Below, one piece after another: positions 17,975 through 26,092 of a stretch of 64,000 nucleotides of DNA. The notes beneath the pieces are model-generated. The model had not been told where the DNA came from and did no database searches. It was given only the letters and a program-made list of their open reading frames with translations. The stretch is from Pseudomonadota bacterium. GTDB taxonomy: Bacteria > Pseudomonadota > Gammaproteobacteria > Burkholderiales > Rhodocyclaceae. The stretch is from contig JAFEDK010000004.1 of the NCBI GenBank assembly GCA_018241665.1, forward strand, positions 115,140 to 179,139. The letters run 5' to 3'. A program made the translations under genes and the position numbers. Position 1 is the stretch's first letter. Each line of letters begins with the position of its first letter.

Positions 17975-18289
17975 CCGGAGCGAAGTGCTCGACCCTCCGA
18001 TTTGAACTGTCGAAGGTTGGACTTGAACTTGTTCAGCTCAGACTTGAACTCGAGATCCCCGGACTTGAACTTTTGATGCGGCGAGCTGAGCTCGAGATCC
18101 TCGGAGATGAACTTTCGATGCTCAGAGGGAAGCGGGTTCAAGTCTGAGGGAAGCCGGCTTAAGTCTGAGGGAAGTCGGCTTAACGTTGATTTGAACTTGT
18201 TCAGTTCGGAGCTGAGCAAGTTCAAATCGGAGCATCAATGGCGGGGCTCAGAGGGAAGTGAACGCGGCGGGGAGGGAAGTGGGGCCAGC
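17975..18289. repeat. Degenerate 21-bp-period repeat array (about 15 units)
   Basis: From 17975 to 18289 the sequence falls into consecutive 21-nt units that stay in register. Examples are TTGGACTTGAACTTGTTCAGC (18017), CCGGACTTGAACTTTTGATGC (18059), TCAGAGGGAAGCGGGTTCAA(G) (18122), TCTGAGGGAAGCCGGCTTAA(G) (18143) and a close copy at 18164. Units are imperfect and come in two flavours, one with TTGAACTT and one with GAGGGAAG. Read as codons, both strands give seven-residue repeats. A 17-bp inverted pair (18188-18204 and 18212-18228, 16 of 17 matching) lies within it. Not a CRISPR array: there are no conserved repeats with unique spacers. Confidence 0.75.
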
Positions 18290-18677
18290 GTGGAGTTGGC
18301 TGTACTGCGCGAAAAACCCGGATAGCTGGGCGTCGCGTTCAGCGGGCTCCGTGTTTGGGGCGGTGAGTGCTGCTTGGTTCAACGGCATCGCGCTGGTCGG
18401 TGGAAATGACTGGGGAAGGACCGCCTCTTGACCCGTAGGGCTTTGCGCTCCGCTTGCTGCCGCTGCTTCGCCTCAATACGTCACGCAAGGGCAGCATCAA
18501 GACCAAGCGGATGCAGGCCGCCACTTCCAATGCGTTCCGGGCCGGAGTGCTTGTCCTCATGACATGAGGGTGCGGTTGCCCTGTTTTACGTGTCCAATGG
18601 TGAAGTGCATTTTTTAATATGCTAAAAATGGCAGGTCTGAAAGAATGTGGCATTTTTTCGCCTGAGTGGAAAGCTCA
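18290..18677. other. 388-bp non-coding boundary region before the AT-rich module
   Basis: No gene is supported. The left part keeps the genomic base composition; the right end (from about 18590) becomes AT-rich. It contains a plausible promoter region for the module (TTTTTTAATATGCTAAAAATGG at 18611-18632), and the composition boundary probably marks one end of the inserted DNA. No terminal inverted repeats or transposase remnants were seen. Confidence 0.45.
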
Positions 18678-19598
18678 ATGTACTCATTTTCGCCTTATAT
18701 GTTAACGGTTGTTTCTCAGAGGAAGTTGGTTGACCTGAATTCCATGGGAGGTTCTGCAGGAGGGAAGGTCTCGTCAATATTTGACTTGTTTGAAGATTTT
18801 TTTAAAAAGCAGTCTAGTTCAAGTTCTTTAATAAAGGCAGCCAGTAATAGGGTGATTCGATACTCTAAAGTTGAGCGAGATAAGGATGGGTCGGTCTACG
18901 GAATCGTTGAGACAGGAGAGTATGGCTATTCTCAGAGCATTGTTGATGCGAGTACAGGATATGTTTCTTATAACAAGAAAAAGCACGAAGCGGGACTGAT
19001 CCCGTTTTTCATGAAGATTGCTCCATCTGATCAACCAACTAAGGCTCTGCTGGTTAGCCAGAAATTTAGGACGCTTGGTGTTAAGACTGAGCTTTATGGA
19101 GCCTTTGGGGCATATGTTCGAGCCCTGAATCCGGATTGGACCCTGAAGTTGGAGAAAATCGTCCCGTCGGAGTTGATAAATAAATACTTGAAGGACGGAA
19201 CAGTCAAAACAATTAGATTTATAACGCATGAAAAGCCGTCTGATGTCGCTGAGGCGTTGAGTAATGCAGTGCCTGATGAAGCCTCTTCAGGCGTCGAACT
19301 GGTTGTTAAGGCAAAAAGGGGGCGAAGCTTAGGGTCTTCTGTTTTGAATTGGTATAAAAACAAAACGCCGATTTCTAGCCTTGTGACTCTTCCTCAGATG
19401 AAGTACTCGGAAATTAAAGTTGACGTATCAATTGGGGGTAAAAAGAAGACTCTTGATCTAACTAGTATGCACAAGACGGGTGCGGTTGTTGATGTGACTA
19501 ATGAGTTAACTTTTGATGCTAAGGGGCATCCAACTGTCGATAGTCTTTTGGTTTCTTCTAAGAGCCTTATTGATGGGCTTAAGGGAGAGTTGGGGTGA
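18678..19598 (+). CDS. AT-rich unknown soluble protein, first gene of a two-gene module
   Basis: A 306-aa protein with no family I recognise, no signal peptide and no obvious membrane segment. It has an alpha/beta composition: a short N-terminal strand (YSFSPYMLTVV), a Ser-rich linker near residues 40-55 (KKQSSSSSLIKAA), then regions with strand-like patches (VIRYSKVERDKDGSVYGIVETGEYGY; TELYGAFGAYVRALNPDWTLKLEKIVP; LINKYLKDGTVKTIRFIT). Lysine-rich throughout. The start at 18678 is preceded by GGAAAG; an upstream GTG at 18666 has no ribosome site. Base composition is far below the neighbours (47% G+C in the row at 18841, against 73% at 17581). Its stop overlaps the GTG start of the membrane-protein gene, so the two products are probably made together. 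Confidence 0.78.
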   Translation: MYSFSPYMLTVVSQRKLVDLNSMGGSAGGKVSSIFDLFEDFFKKQSSSSSLIKAASNRVIRYSKVERDKDGSVYGIVETGEYGYSQSIVDASTGYVSYNKKKHEAGLIPFFMKIAPSDQPTKALLVSQKFRTLGVKTELYGAFGAYVRALNPDWTLKLEKIVPSELINKYLKDGTVKTIRFITHEKPSDVAEALSNAVPDEASSGVELVVKAKRGRSLGSSVLNWYKNKTPISSLVTLPQMKYSEIKVDVSIGGKKKTLDLTSMHKTGAVVDVTNELTFDAKGHPTVDSLLVSSKSLIDGLKGELG

Positions 19599-20104
19599 CA
19601 AAAAAACTGTCGTTCGGGCGGATAATACTTTCCCATCTTCGTACGATGAGAGATCACTCGACAGGGCGGGCGAGCATTCCCGATTTTTTTGTTTTTTTTG
19701 TAGTTCCGCTGATTTTTGGTGGTTTCTTTTCTGTCTATTATCAACTCAATAAAGATATTCTGAATTCAATTATAACTTCGGCTTCTATATTTGCAGGGTT
19801 GCTCTTGAATTTGCTAGTCTTAATCTATTCACTTGTTGCTAAGTTTAAATTGGATGGAAAGGTTTGGGGCGCAAAAAAAACACTTCTAGAGGAGACTTTT
19901 TCAAATATAAGTTTCTGTATTTTAGTGTCCGTTCTGCTGGTTGTGGCGTGCATGATGGCTTTTAGGACAGATGAAGAGCTGAAGTGTGCTGGGGTGCTTA
20001 AGAGCGTTGAGGATGGTATTGTTTATTATTTTACGGCAATGCTTGTTCTGCATCTTTTGATGGTCTTAAAGCGTGTGCATGCTTTGCTGGAGAGTGAAAT
20101 CTAA
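19595..20104 (+). CDS. Four-helix membrane protein, second gene of the AT-rich module
   Basis: A 169-aa inner-membrane protein with four predicted hydrophobic helices at about residues 30-50, 57-82, 105-123 and 141-160, short loops and a basic N-terminus. No recognised family. It starts with GTG inside the end of the preceding gene (GTGA overlap at 19595-19598), with GGGAGAG just upstream, which indicates translational coupling. The row at 19741 is 30% G+C, even lower than the first gene, so both were probably acquired together. A soluble protein of about 300 aa paired with a small four-helix membrane protein is an arrangement seen in some two-gene phage-defence systems (for example Kiwa, in the opposite order). 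That is only an analogy. Confidence 0.78.
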   Translation: MTKKLSFGRIILSHLRTMRDHSTGRASIPDFFVFFVVPLIFGGFFSVYYQLNKDILNSIITSASIFAGLLLNLLVLIYSLVAKFKLDGKVWGAKKTLLEETFSNISFCILVSVLLVVACMMAFRTDEELKCAGVLKSVEDGIVYYFTAMLVLHLLMVLKRVHALLESEI

Positions 20105-20313
20105 ATTTCATCGTAATTTCATTCTCGTTCCTAGAGGCTGCGGAGTGAAGGTAGAGATGCGATGAGTACGCCGCTCAGTTTCCCCGCACCGGAGGGGGCC
20201 GGATTGACATGGCTCCGTGCCGGTACTAGTACTAGACAATATAGCGTCGGTTCCCGATGCAGCGCGAAAGCGCTGCCGCCTGTAGTGCGATCAACAGAGC
20301 GAGAGGAAAAACC

Positions 20314-21354
20314 ATGAAAACCTTGATATGGACCCTCGGGTTCGTCGCGAGTTTTTTCATCGCTGGTTGTTCAAGTCCCGGTCCGTCTGCCGCTGCCGAT
20401 CCCCAGGTGGCGAGAATCACCGTGCTTTACGATGCGTTTGGCAAGGCGTCTGCAATGCAGAAGGATTGGGGGTATGCGGCCTTCGTGGAATACGGCGGGA
20501 AACGCATCCTCTTCGATACCGGCAACAATCCGGATGTCTTGGCCCAGAACGCGAAGGCCAAGGGTGTCGATCTCTCGCGTCTCGACTTCGTCGTGATGTC
20601 CCACCGCCATGGGGATCACATGGGCGGGCTCGCTTATCTCCTGGCCGTCAATCCCAAGGTGCCGATTTACGCGCCCAAGGAGGGCTTCGGTGTTTATGGC
20701 GCCGATCTCCCGGGCAGCTTCTTCCGCGCGGATTCGTCGCTGCCGCCGGAGCAGCGCTACTTCGACGGTGCGCCGCCGGAGGTCATGCGCTTCGGTGCCG
20801 CGTGGCCGGGGGCGAATTTCCGGCTGGTCGATAAGACCACCGAAATCATGCCCGGAATACACCTCATTGCCCTGGTTTCAGACAAGCCGGGGACCATGGA
20901 GCTGAAGGAACTTTCCCTAGCCATCGACACGCCGGAGGGGATGGTGGTGGTGGTGGGCTGCGCTCACCCAGGCATCGACAGGATTGTTGAGGCTGCGGCC
21001 AGGATCAATCCTCGTGTCCATTTCATCGCCGGCGGTTTCCATCTGGTGGTGGCCAAGGACCCGGATATCGACAAGATCGTCACCATCCTCCACGACACCT
21101 ACAAGGTGGACTACCTGGCTCCCGGCCACTGCACCGGCGAGCCGACCTTCACCGCCCTGAGGAAGGCCTTCGGCGAGCACTACCTGTATGCCGGCCTGGG
21201 ATCGACCTTCCAGTTGGGGGCAAGGCCCATGGCGATAGCCGCAACGGGCGATCCCAGCCGTTCCTTGGACCGCGAAGACCTTGAGAGCTACCGCGCGCTC
21301 CTTGCCACCAGCGACGACCTGGATGAGCGGGTGGTGGCGCGTGTTGATCGATGA
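20314..21354 (+). CDS. MBL-fold metallo-hydrolase lipoprotein
   Basis: A 346-aa exported protein. A lipoprotein signal occupies residues 1-19 with lipobox FIAGC. The metallo-beta-lactamase domain follows: FDTGNN, the metal-binding motif SHRHGDHMGG, then VVGCAHPG, the His in IAGGFHLV and the His in LAPGHCTGE. The order and the GCAHPG motif fit the DHPS-like MBL subgroup related to archaeal 7,8-dihydropterin-6-methyl-4-aminobenzene phosphate synthases rather than beta-lactamases. Substrate unknown. The start at 20314 has GAGAGGAAA upstream; the frame back to 20257 is leader. It is monocistronic and marks the return to normal base composition. Confidence 0.87.
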   Translation: MKTLIWTLGFVASFFIAGCSSPGPSAAADPQVARITVLYDAFGKASAMQKDWGYAAFVEYGGKRILFDTGNNPDVLAQNAKAKGVDLSRLDFVVMSHRHGDHMGGLAYLLAVNPKVPIYAPKEGFGVYGADLPGSFFRADSSLPPEQRYFDGAPPEVMRFGAAWPGANFRLVDKTTEIMPGIHLIALVSDKPGTMELKELSLAIDTPEGMVVVVGCAHPGIDRIVEAAARINPRVHFIAGGFHLVVAKDPDIDKIVTILHDTYKVDYLAPGHCTGEPTFTALRKAFGEHYLYAGLGSTFQLGARPMAIAATGDPSRSLDREDLESYRALLATSDDLDERVVARVDR

Positions 21355-21530
21355 GGGCAGGCTTCAGCCTCAAGGCGCGCAATTGCAGGTGGGTGATCCC
21401 TGCGTCACGGGGTTCCGTTCGCTTCAAAAGGGGCACATGAGCCTGTGAGGGGCGCCGCATGAGCGGTCGATCTGCATTCCGCCCAGGTGGCGAGCGCTTG
21501 CCGCTCCGCACCCGATACACGGCTCGCCCG

Positions 21531-23681
21531 TCAGCCCTCCGCAAACCCCGCGAGATATGCCGCTGCCGCCGCCGTCCCCAGCGGCGGCGAGAACAGGTAG
21601 CCCTGAAACGTATTGCAGCCGCAGGTGCGCAGGACTTCCCATTCGTCGTTCTGTTCGACGCCTTCGGCGACCAGGTGGAGGCCGAGGCTGCGGCCGAGGA
21701 AGATGATCGCGTGGGGGATGGTCATCGCGGCGGGGTGGCGGTTGCAGCCGGAGACGAAGGAGCGGTCGATCTTCAGGGTGTCGATGGGCAGGCGCTGCAG
21801 GTAGCTCATCGACGAATAGCCGGTGCCGAAGTCGTCGACGGCGATGCGCACGCCCAGGGCGCGGATCGATTCGAGCAGGCGGATGGTGTGTTCGACGTTG
21901 CCCATGATCATGCTCTCGGTGATCTCGAGCTCGAGTCGTTCGGGGGCCAGGCCAGAGGCGCTGAGCGCGCGTTCGACCAGTTCGGGCAGGCCGGGCTCGC
22001 GCAGCTGGCGGGCCGAGAGATTGACGGCGACGCCGAGCTGCCGGCCGGCGACGGTCGGCCAGGCGGCGGCGGTGTGGCAGGCTTCTTCGAGCACGTGGGC
22101 GCCGATGGCGAGGATCTGGCCGGTTTCTTCGGCCAGCGGGATGAAACGGTCGGGCGTGATGACGCCGTGCTCGGCGCTGTTCCAGCGGACCAGGGCCTCG
22201 AAGCCGCAGACGATGCCGTGGCCATCGACCTTGGGCTGGTAGACGACGCTGAACTGGCGTTCCTCGATGGCTTGCTGGATGGCCGATTCGAGGGCGAAGC
22301 GGTCCTGGGCGGCGCGGTTGAGTTCCTGGGTGTAGAAGCAGTGGCCACCCTTGCCGCTGGCTTTGGCGCGGTACATGGCCATGTCGGCGAGGCGCAGCAG
22401 GCCGTCGAGGGAGCGGGCGTCGTTGGGGTAGAGGCTGACGCCGATGCTGCAGCTCACGCGCAGCACGTGGCCGGCCAGTTCGAGCGTCGCCTGGACGGCC
22501 TCCTGCACCCGCTCGAGCTGGCGCCGCGTATCGTCGGCCCCGTGCTGTGCGCCCATGATCAGCACGAACTCGTCGCCACCGTAGCGGATCACGCTGTCGC
22601 CGGCGCGCAGCGCCGAACGCAGGCGGTCGGCAATCTCGACCAGCAGGCGGTCGCCTACGGCATGGCCGAGGCTGTCGTTGATCACCTTGAAGTTGTCGAG
22701 GTCGACGAAGGCCAGGGCGACCCGCCCGCCATGCCGGCCAACGCCGGCAATCGCCTGTTGCAGGCGTTCGTCGAGGAGGTTGCGGTTGGGCAGGCCGGTC
22801 AGGGGATCGTGCGTGGCCTGGTGTTGCAGCTGTGTCTGGTAGCGGCGGCGTTCGGTGATGTCTTCGACGATCCCCTCGTAGTAGAGGATTTCGCCGTCCG
22901 GGTTGTGCACCGCGTGGGCGTTCTCGGAGATCCAGATGCGCGTGCCGTCGCGGCAGACGACCTCGGATTCGAAATCGACCACGCTGCCGGTCTTGAGGAT
23001 CGCCTTCTTGAAATCGGCGCGCCGCTGCGGATCGATGTAGAGGCTGGTGCCGATGTTCTCGAGCGTCATCACCAGCGCCTCGGGGGTGGGGTAGCGGTAG
23101 AGGCGGGCGAGTGCCTGGTTGGCGGCGATGTAGCGGCCGTTCTCGGTGCTCTGGAACATGCCGACGACCGAGTGCTCGAAGATGCTGCGGTAGCGCAGCT
23201 CGGTTTCGGCGAGCTGGATCTGGGCGAGTACGCGGTCGGTGATGTCTTCCAGGTAGCCCTCGATGATCTGCCCGTGGATCGCGTCGTGGCGGCCAAGGCC
23301 GCGCTCGCGCACCCATTTCTCCTCGCCGTCGCGGCCGACGATGCGGTATTCCATCGAATAACGCGAACCGCAGTCGAGCGCAGCCATGATCGTGCCGTGG
23401 ACGACTGCCCGGTCCTCCGGATGGTGCAGCGCTGGCAGCGCGCGGGCCGGGTCGCCAAGCAGTTCCTCGCTGCGGTAGCCGGTCAGGGCGAGGCAGCCTG
23501 GACTCACGTAGAGCAGGGCCCAGTCGGCCACGCGGCAGCGGAACAGCATGCCGTCGAGGCCGTCGAGCAGTCCCGCCATCAGCGGCACAGGGGCGGCCGG
23601 CGCGCGGCGCAGGCGGCGCAGGCGGCGCAGGATGCGTCCGAGAAGCCCGCCGTCAGGCAACGGAGAGTCGAGCACCTGCAC
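21531..23681 (-). CDS. PAS-PAS-GGDEF-EAL protein (c-di-GMP turnover)
   Basis: About 716 aa. PAS 1 ([18 protein letters not shown], ending [11 protein letters not shown]) and PAS 2 ([30 protein letters not shown], ending [10 protein letters not shown]) precede a GGDEF domain ([22 protein letters not shown], active RYGGDEF). An EAL domain follows with [22 protein letters not shown] and KIDRSFV, so both catalytic signatures are intact. No membrane segment. The start is uncertain. The frame opens with TTG at 23732, which would overlap the NIT gene by 80 nt. I prefer GTG at 23681, where the overlap is 29 nt and AGGGCGAC lies upstream; ATG at 23579 is a third option. It is the last gene of a trio with the NIT-domain protein and the methyl-accepting protein. 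Confidence 0.88.
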   Translation of the reverse strand: MQVLDSPLPDGGLLGRILRRLRRLRRAPAAPVPLMAGLLDGLDGMLFRCRVADWALLYVSPGCLALTGYRSEELLGDPARALPALHHPEDRAVVHGTIMAALDCGSRYSMEYRIVGRDGEEKWVRERGLGRHDAIHGQIIEGYLEDITDRVLAQIQLAETELRYRSIFEHSVVGMFQSTENGRYIAANQALARLYRYPTPEALVMTLENIGTSLYIDPQRRADFKKAILKTGSVVDFESEVVCRDGTRIWISENAHAVHNPDGEILYYEGIVEDITERRRYQTQLQHQATHDPLTGLPNRNLLDERLQQAIAGVGRHGGRVALAFVDLDNFKVINDSLGHAVGDRLLVEIADRLRSALRAGDSVIRYGGDEFVLIMGAQHGADDTRRQLERVQEAVQATLELAGHVLRVSCSIGVSLYPNDARSLDGLLRLADMAMYRAKASGKGGHCFYTQELNRAAQDRFALESAIQQAIEERQFSVVYQPKVDGHGIVCGFEALVRWNSAEHGVITPDRFIPLAEETGQILAIGAHVLEEACHTAAAWPTVAGRQLGVAVNLSARQLREPGLPELVERALSASGLAPERLELEITESMIMGNVEHTIRLLESIRALGVRIAVDDFGTGYSSMSYLQRLPIDTLKIDRSFVSGCNRHPAAMTIPHAIIFLGRSLGLHLVAEGVEQNDEWEVLRTCGCNTFQGYLFSPPLGTAAAAAYLAGFAEG

Positions 23682-24540
23682 CGTCGCCCTGACGATCGAG
23701 ACTGGCGGCCACCGAGTGGCCGCAACCTTCAATCCAGCCGAAAACGCCGTCGACGGCCTGGGTGGCGATCTGGAAATAGTCCTCGGCGCTGATCTTGATG
23801 CCCGAGCTCAGCAGCATCTGGGTCCGTACCACGCGGGCCATCTGCTGCACAGCCAGCGATGCCCGGTCGGCTTCAGGCCTGCTGCTGCAGGCGCCGGACG
23901 CCTGGCTGAGCAGGGTTTCGGCGCGGGCGACCAGGAACATCAGGCGGACGCGGGCCACCGCCGGGCAGGCATGGCGGGCCGCGACGCTGGCCCCGAGGGC
24001 CCGCGCCTGGCCGAGGCATTCGGTCAGCGCGGGCAGGCGGCCGAGGTAGTTGCGGACCAGTGCCCGGTCGCCGAGCGCCGGCTCGACCCGCGACTCACCG
24101 AGTGCCGCCAGCCAGTCGAGCAGCTTGGCGATCAGCAGGCTGTGCTGGGCCACGCTCTGCTCGACCGACAGGCCGGCGAGCTTGTCGCGCAGGGCCTGCC
24201 AGTTGAACTTGAACAGCGACAGATCATTGCTGGTCAGGCACGGAAAGGGCATCGCCGTTTCGATGCGGGCGAGTTCCTGCAGGGCCGGGATCAGGGCCTC
24301 GATCTCCCCGGCCTTGCGGTCGAGGCGGGTACGGAAGCTCTTGTCGCCGGACAGCAAGGCCGAACTCATGCCACGGTGCTGCTGGAAGTGGCAGACCAGC
24401 GCCAGCATGGCCCGGCAGCCGGCCAGCGTCGCCTCGCGTGCCTGCCTGGCGGCCGGGCGCTTGCGCTGGCGCAGCAGCCACCCGGTGGCCGCGGCGATCG
24501 CGGTGGCGAGAACGATCAAGGGGTAGATCAGGCTGTCCAT
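23653..24540 (-). CDS. NIT (nitrate/nitrite-sensing) domain protein
   Basis: A 295-aa protein with one N-terminal membrane helix (residues about 4-23) and a helical domain containing [37 protein letters not shown]. This matches the hallmark (Q-x-x-RG-x-S-x-x-x-L) of the NIT domain first described in the Klebsiella NasR antiterminator. It has no output domain of its own, so it probably passes a signal to the flanking proteins. It starts at 24540, 7 nt after the methyl-accepting gene, and its end overlaps the GGDEF/EAL gene. The ligand may be nitrate or nitrite by family analogy, or another anion. Confidence 0.75.
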   Translation of the reverse strand: MDSLIYPLIVLATAIAAATGWLLRQRKRPAARQAREATLAGCRAMLALVCHFQQHRGMSSALLSGDKSFRTRLDRKAGEIEALIPALQELARIETAMPFPCLTSNDLSLFKFNWQALRDKLAGLSVEQSVAQHSLLIAKLLDWLAALGESRVEPALGDRALVRNYLGRLPALTECLGQARALGASVAARHACPAVARVRLMFLVARAETLLSQASGACSSRPEADRASLAVQQMARVVRTQMLLSSGIKISAEDYFQIATQAVDGVFGWIEGCGHSVAASLDRQGDGAGARLSVA

Positions 24541-24547
24541 GGCGGCC

Positions 24548-25738
24548 TCACTCGTATTGGTATTGTTTGAGGGTCGTGGCCAGTTGCCCGGCCAGGTCGT
24601 CGAGGTAGCGCGACAACTCGCTGTTCTCGCGCACCAGCTGTTCGTTGGTGTCGGCCAGCTGGGCCACCTGCTCGATGTCGCGGGCAATGCTCTGGCCCGC
24701 CTCGCTCTGTTCGCGGCTGGCCGCCGCAATGTCGCGGATCAGCGCCAGCGTCTGGGCGGCGTTGTCTTCGAGCTGGCGCAGGTCGTCGACGGCAAGCCCC
24801 GCGTCGGTCAGGCTGGCGGTGGCGCTGTGGCGGGTGTCGCCCATCTTGCCGATCATCACCTCGACTTCGCTGCGCATGCCGGAGATGCGCTCGCCAATCT
24901 CGCGGGTCGCATTGCTGGTCCGCTCGGCCAGCTTCCGGACCTCGTCGGCGACGACGGCGAAGCCGCGCCCCTGCTCACCGACGCGGGCCGCCTCGATCGC
25001 CGCGTTGAGGGCCAGCAGGTTGGTCTGGGCGGCGATGTCGGAAATCAGCACGACGATGGCGTCGATCTCCTGCGAACGCTGGCCCAGGCGCTCGGCGCTT
25101 GCGGCGCTCTGGCGCACGGTCTCGGCAAGCTCGCCAAGGCTGTCGGCGAGGCCGGCGACGCGTTCGGCGCCGAGTTCGGCCATCTTGCCCGAGGCCTCGG
25201 CCACGGTTTCTGCGCCCGACGCGCTTTCGCTGGTCATGTTCAGGCTGACGCTGAGTTCTTCAAGGGTCGCCGACGACGACAGCGTGATGTCGCGCTGCTG
25301 GCGGACGCCCTGGTCGCCGCCGCTGGCGTTGCGATTGCTCTCCCCAGCGACGCTGGAGATCTCCTGTGCCATCCGCGAAAAGACCAGGAAGATGCCGGTC
25401 AGCGAACGGGCCATGCCGTTCATCCGCTCGGCCAGGGGCACGAAGGGGCCGCAGGCGGCCAGGTCGATACGGGTGACCAGCCGGCCCTCGGCGAGCGCCA
25501 GCACGACGCGCTCGATCTCGGCGACTGCGCGGGCGATCCGGCGCGGCAGTGCAATCGCGGCGAGCAAGGAGATGGCGAACAGCGCCAGCCCCGGTGCCAG
25601 CAGCCAGCCCGGCCCACCGGAAAGCAGCGCCCCGGCGCAGCAGCCGGCCACGAGGGCGCCCGTCCAGGCGACGGCCTGGAGTGGCCAGAGGGCTTGATTG
25701 TCGCTGCCCGCCTGCGAGGTGTTCGGAATGGCCGCCAT
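24548..25738 (-). CDS. Methyl-accepting chemotaxis-type transducer without a periplasmic sensor domain
   Basis: A 396-aa protein. Two closely spaced hydrophobic helices at about residues 20-65 are joined by only a few residues, so there is no ligand domain outside. A HAMP-like segment follows ([19 protein letters not shown]), then the signalling domain with [19 protein letters not shown] and [18 protein letters not shown]. Sensing probably depends on a partner, most plausibly the NIT-domain protein encoded 7 nt downstream. The start at 25738 has GGAG 7 nt upstream; the longer frame from 25759 has none. First gene of the trio. Confidence 0.88.
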   Translation of the reverse strand: MAAIPNTSQAGSDNQALWPLQAVAWTGALVAGCCAGALLSGGPGWLLAPGLALFAISLLAAIALPRRIARAVAEIERVVLALAEGRLVTRIDLAACGPFVPLAERMNGMARSLTGIFLVFSRMAQEISSVAGESNRNASGGDQGVRQQRDITLSSSATLEELSVSLNMTSESASGAETVAEASGKMAELGAERVAGLADSLGELAETVRQSAASAERLGQRSQEIDAIVVLISDIAAQTNLLALNAAIEAARVGEQGRGFAVVADEVRKLAERTSNATREIGERISGMRSEVEVMIGKMGDTRHSATASLTDAGLAVDDLRQLEDNAAQTLALIRDIAAASREQSEAGQSIARDIEQVAQLADTNEQLVRENSELSRYLDDLAGQLATTLKQYQYE

Positions 25739-25848
25739 GCAGAGACTCCACAAAATCATCAGGAGAAGCCATCAGCAAGGCATATGCCATACCCGTCCAG
25801 GCAGAGTCTTGTGGCGATGAATCAAGGGCTTGCAGGAATTGGCCCCAT

Positions 25849-25917
25849 GTCGGTGCATCCCCTCTGCAAAACCTGAGCACCGTAGTCAACTTTTGCGCAC
25901 TGCGTTGGTGCATCCCC
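25849..25917. repeat. Direct repeat pair in the toluene monooxygenase upstream region
   Basis: GTCGGTGCATCCCC (25849-25862) and GTTGGTGCATCCCC (25904-25917) differ at one position and are spaced 55 nt start to start, upstream of the tod-box-like site. They could be regulator or IHF-type contact sites, or remnants of a duplication. Confidence 0.4.
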
Positions 25918-25931
25918 ATGCTGCACAGCAC

Positions 25932-25974
25932 CTAAACCATCGTCTAATACCCCGTGTTTTTGTTTCCTTATAAC
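25932..25974 (+). promoter_or_regulatory. tod-box-like operator and promoter of the toluene monooxygenase operon
   Basis: CTAAACCATCGTCTAA (25932-25947) is a pseudo-palindrome closely resembling the TodT/TmoT recognition box (AAACNATCGTTT-like core, from memory). A -10-like TATAAC follows at 25969-25974, and there is no good -35, as expected for an activator-dependent promoter. Transcription would start near 25980, giving a leader of about 110 nt before tmoA. The cognate two-component system is encoded at 32394-35929. Confidence 0.6.
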
Positions 25975-26092
25975 TTTCCTCCACACGGTCGAAACGCAGC
26001 GTCGGTTCGGCTGGTCGCTCCGGTCGGCGCAGATCGGCCGGATACGAGGGGGAGCTGCAGGGCTCCTGCATCCCGTTATGAAGGAGACATGA

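Noticed and set aside
17827-18225. A 133-aa minus-strand frame with heptad-like LNKFKSE repeats
   Set aside because: The heptads follow from the 21-bp DNA period; the other strand gives similar repeats, the 3' part is antisense to the GNAT gene, and there is no ribosome site.
17975-18289. CRISPR array
   Set aside because: Units are directly adjacent, 21 nt, degenerate and without spacers; no cas genes are present in the window.
18339-18653. A 104-aa minus-strand frame in the region before the AT-rich module
   Set aside because: No ribosome site, no family, and the sequence straddles the composition boundary; it may be part of a repeated non-coding element, which a genome search could test.
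18590-20310. Insertion sequence or prophage around the AT-rich pair
   Set aside because: No transposase, integrase, terminal inverted repeats, target duplication or tRNA gene was found; only base composition suggests transfer.
21459-23792. A 777-aa open frame on the plus strand
   Set aside because: Antisense to the PAS-GGDEF-EAL gene, whose catalytic motifs are intact; the plus translation has no recognisable fold.
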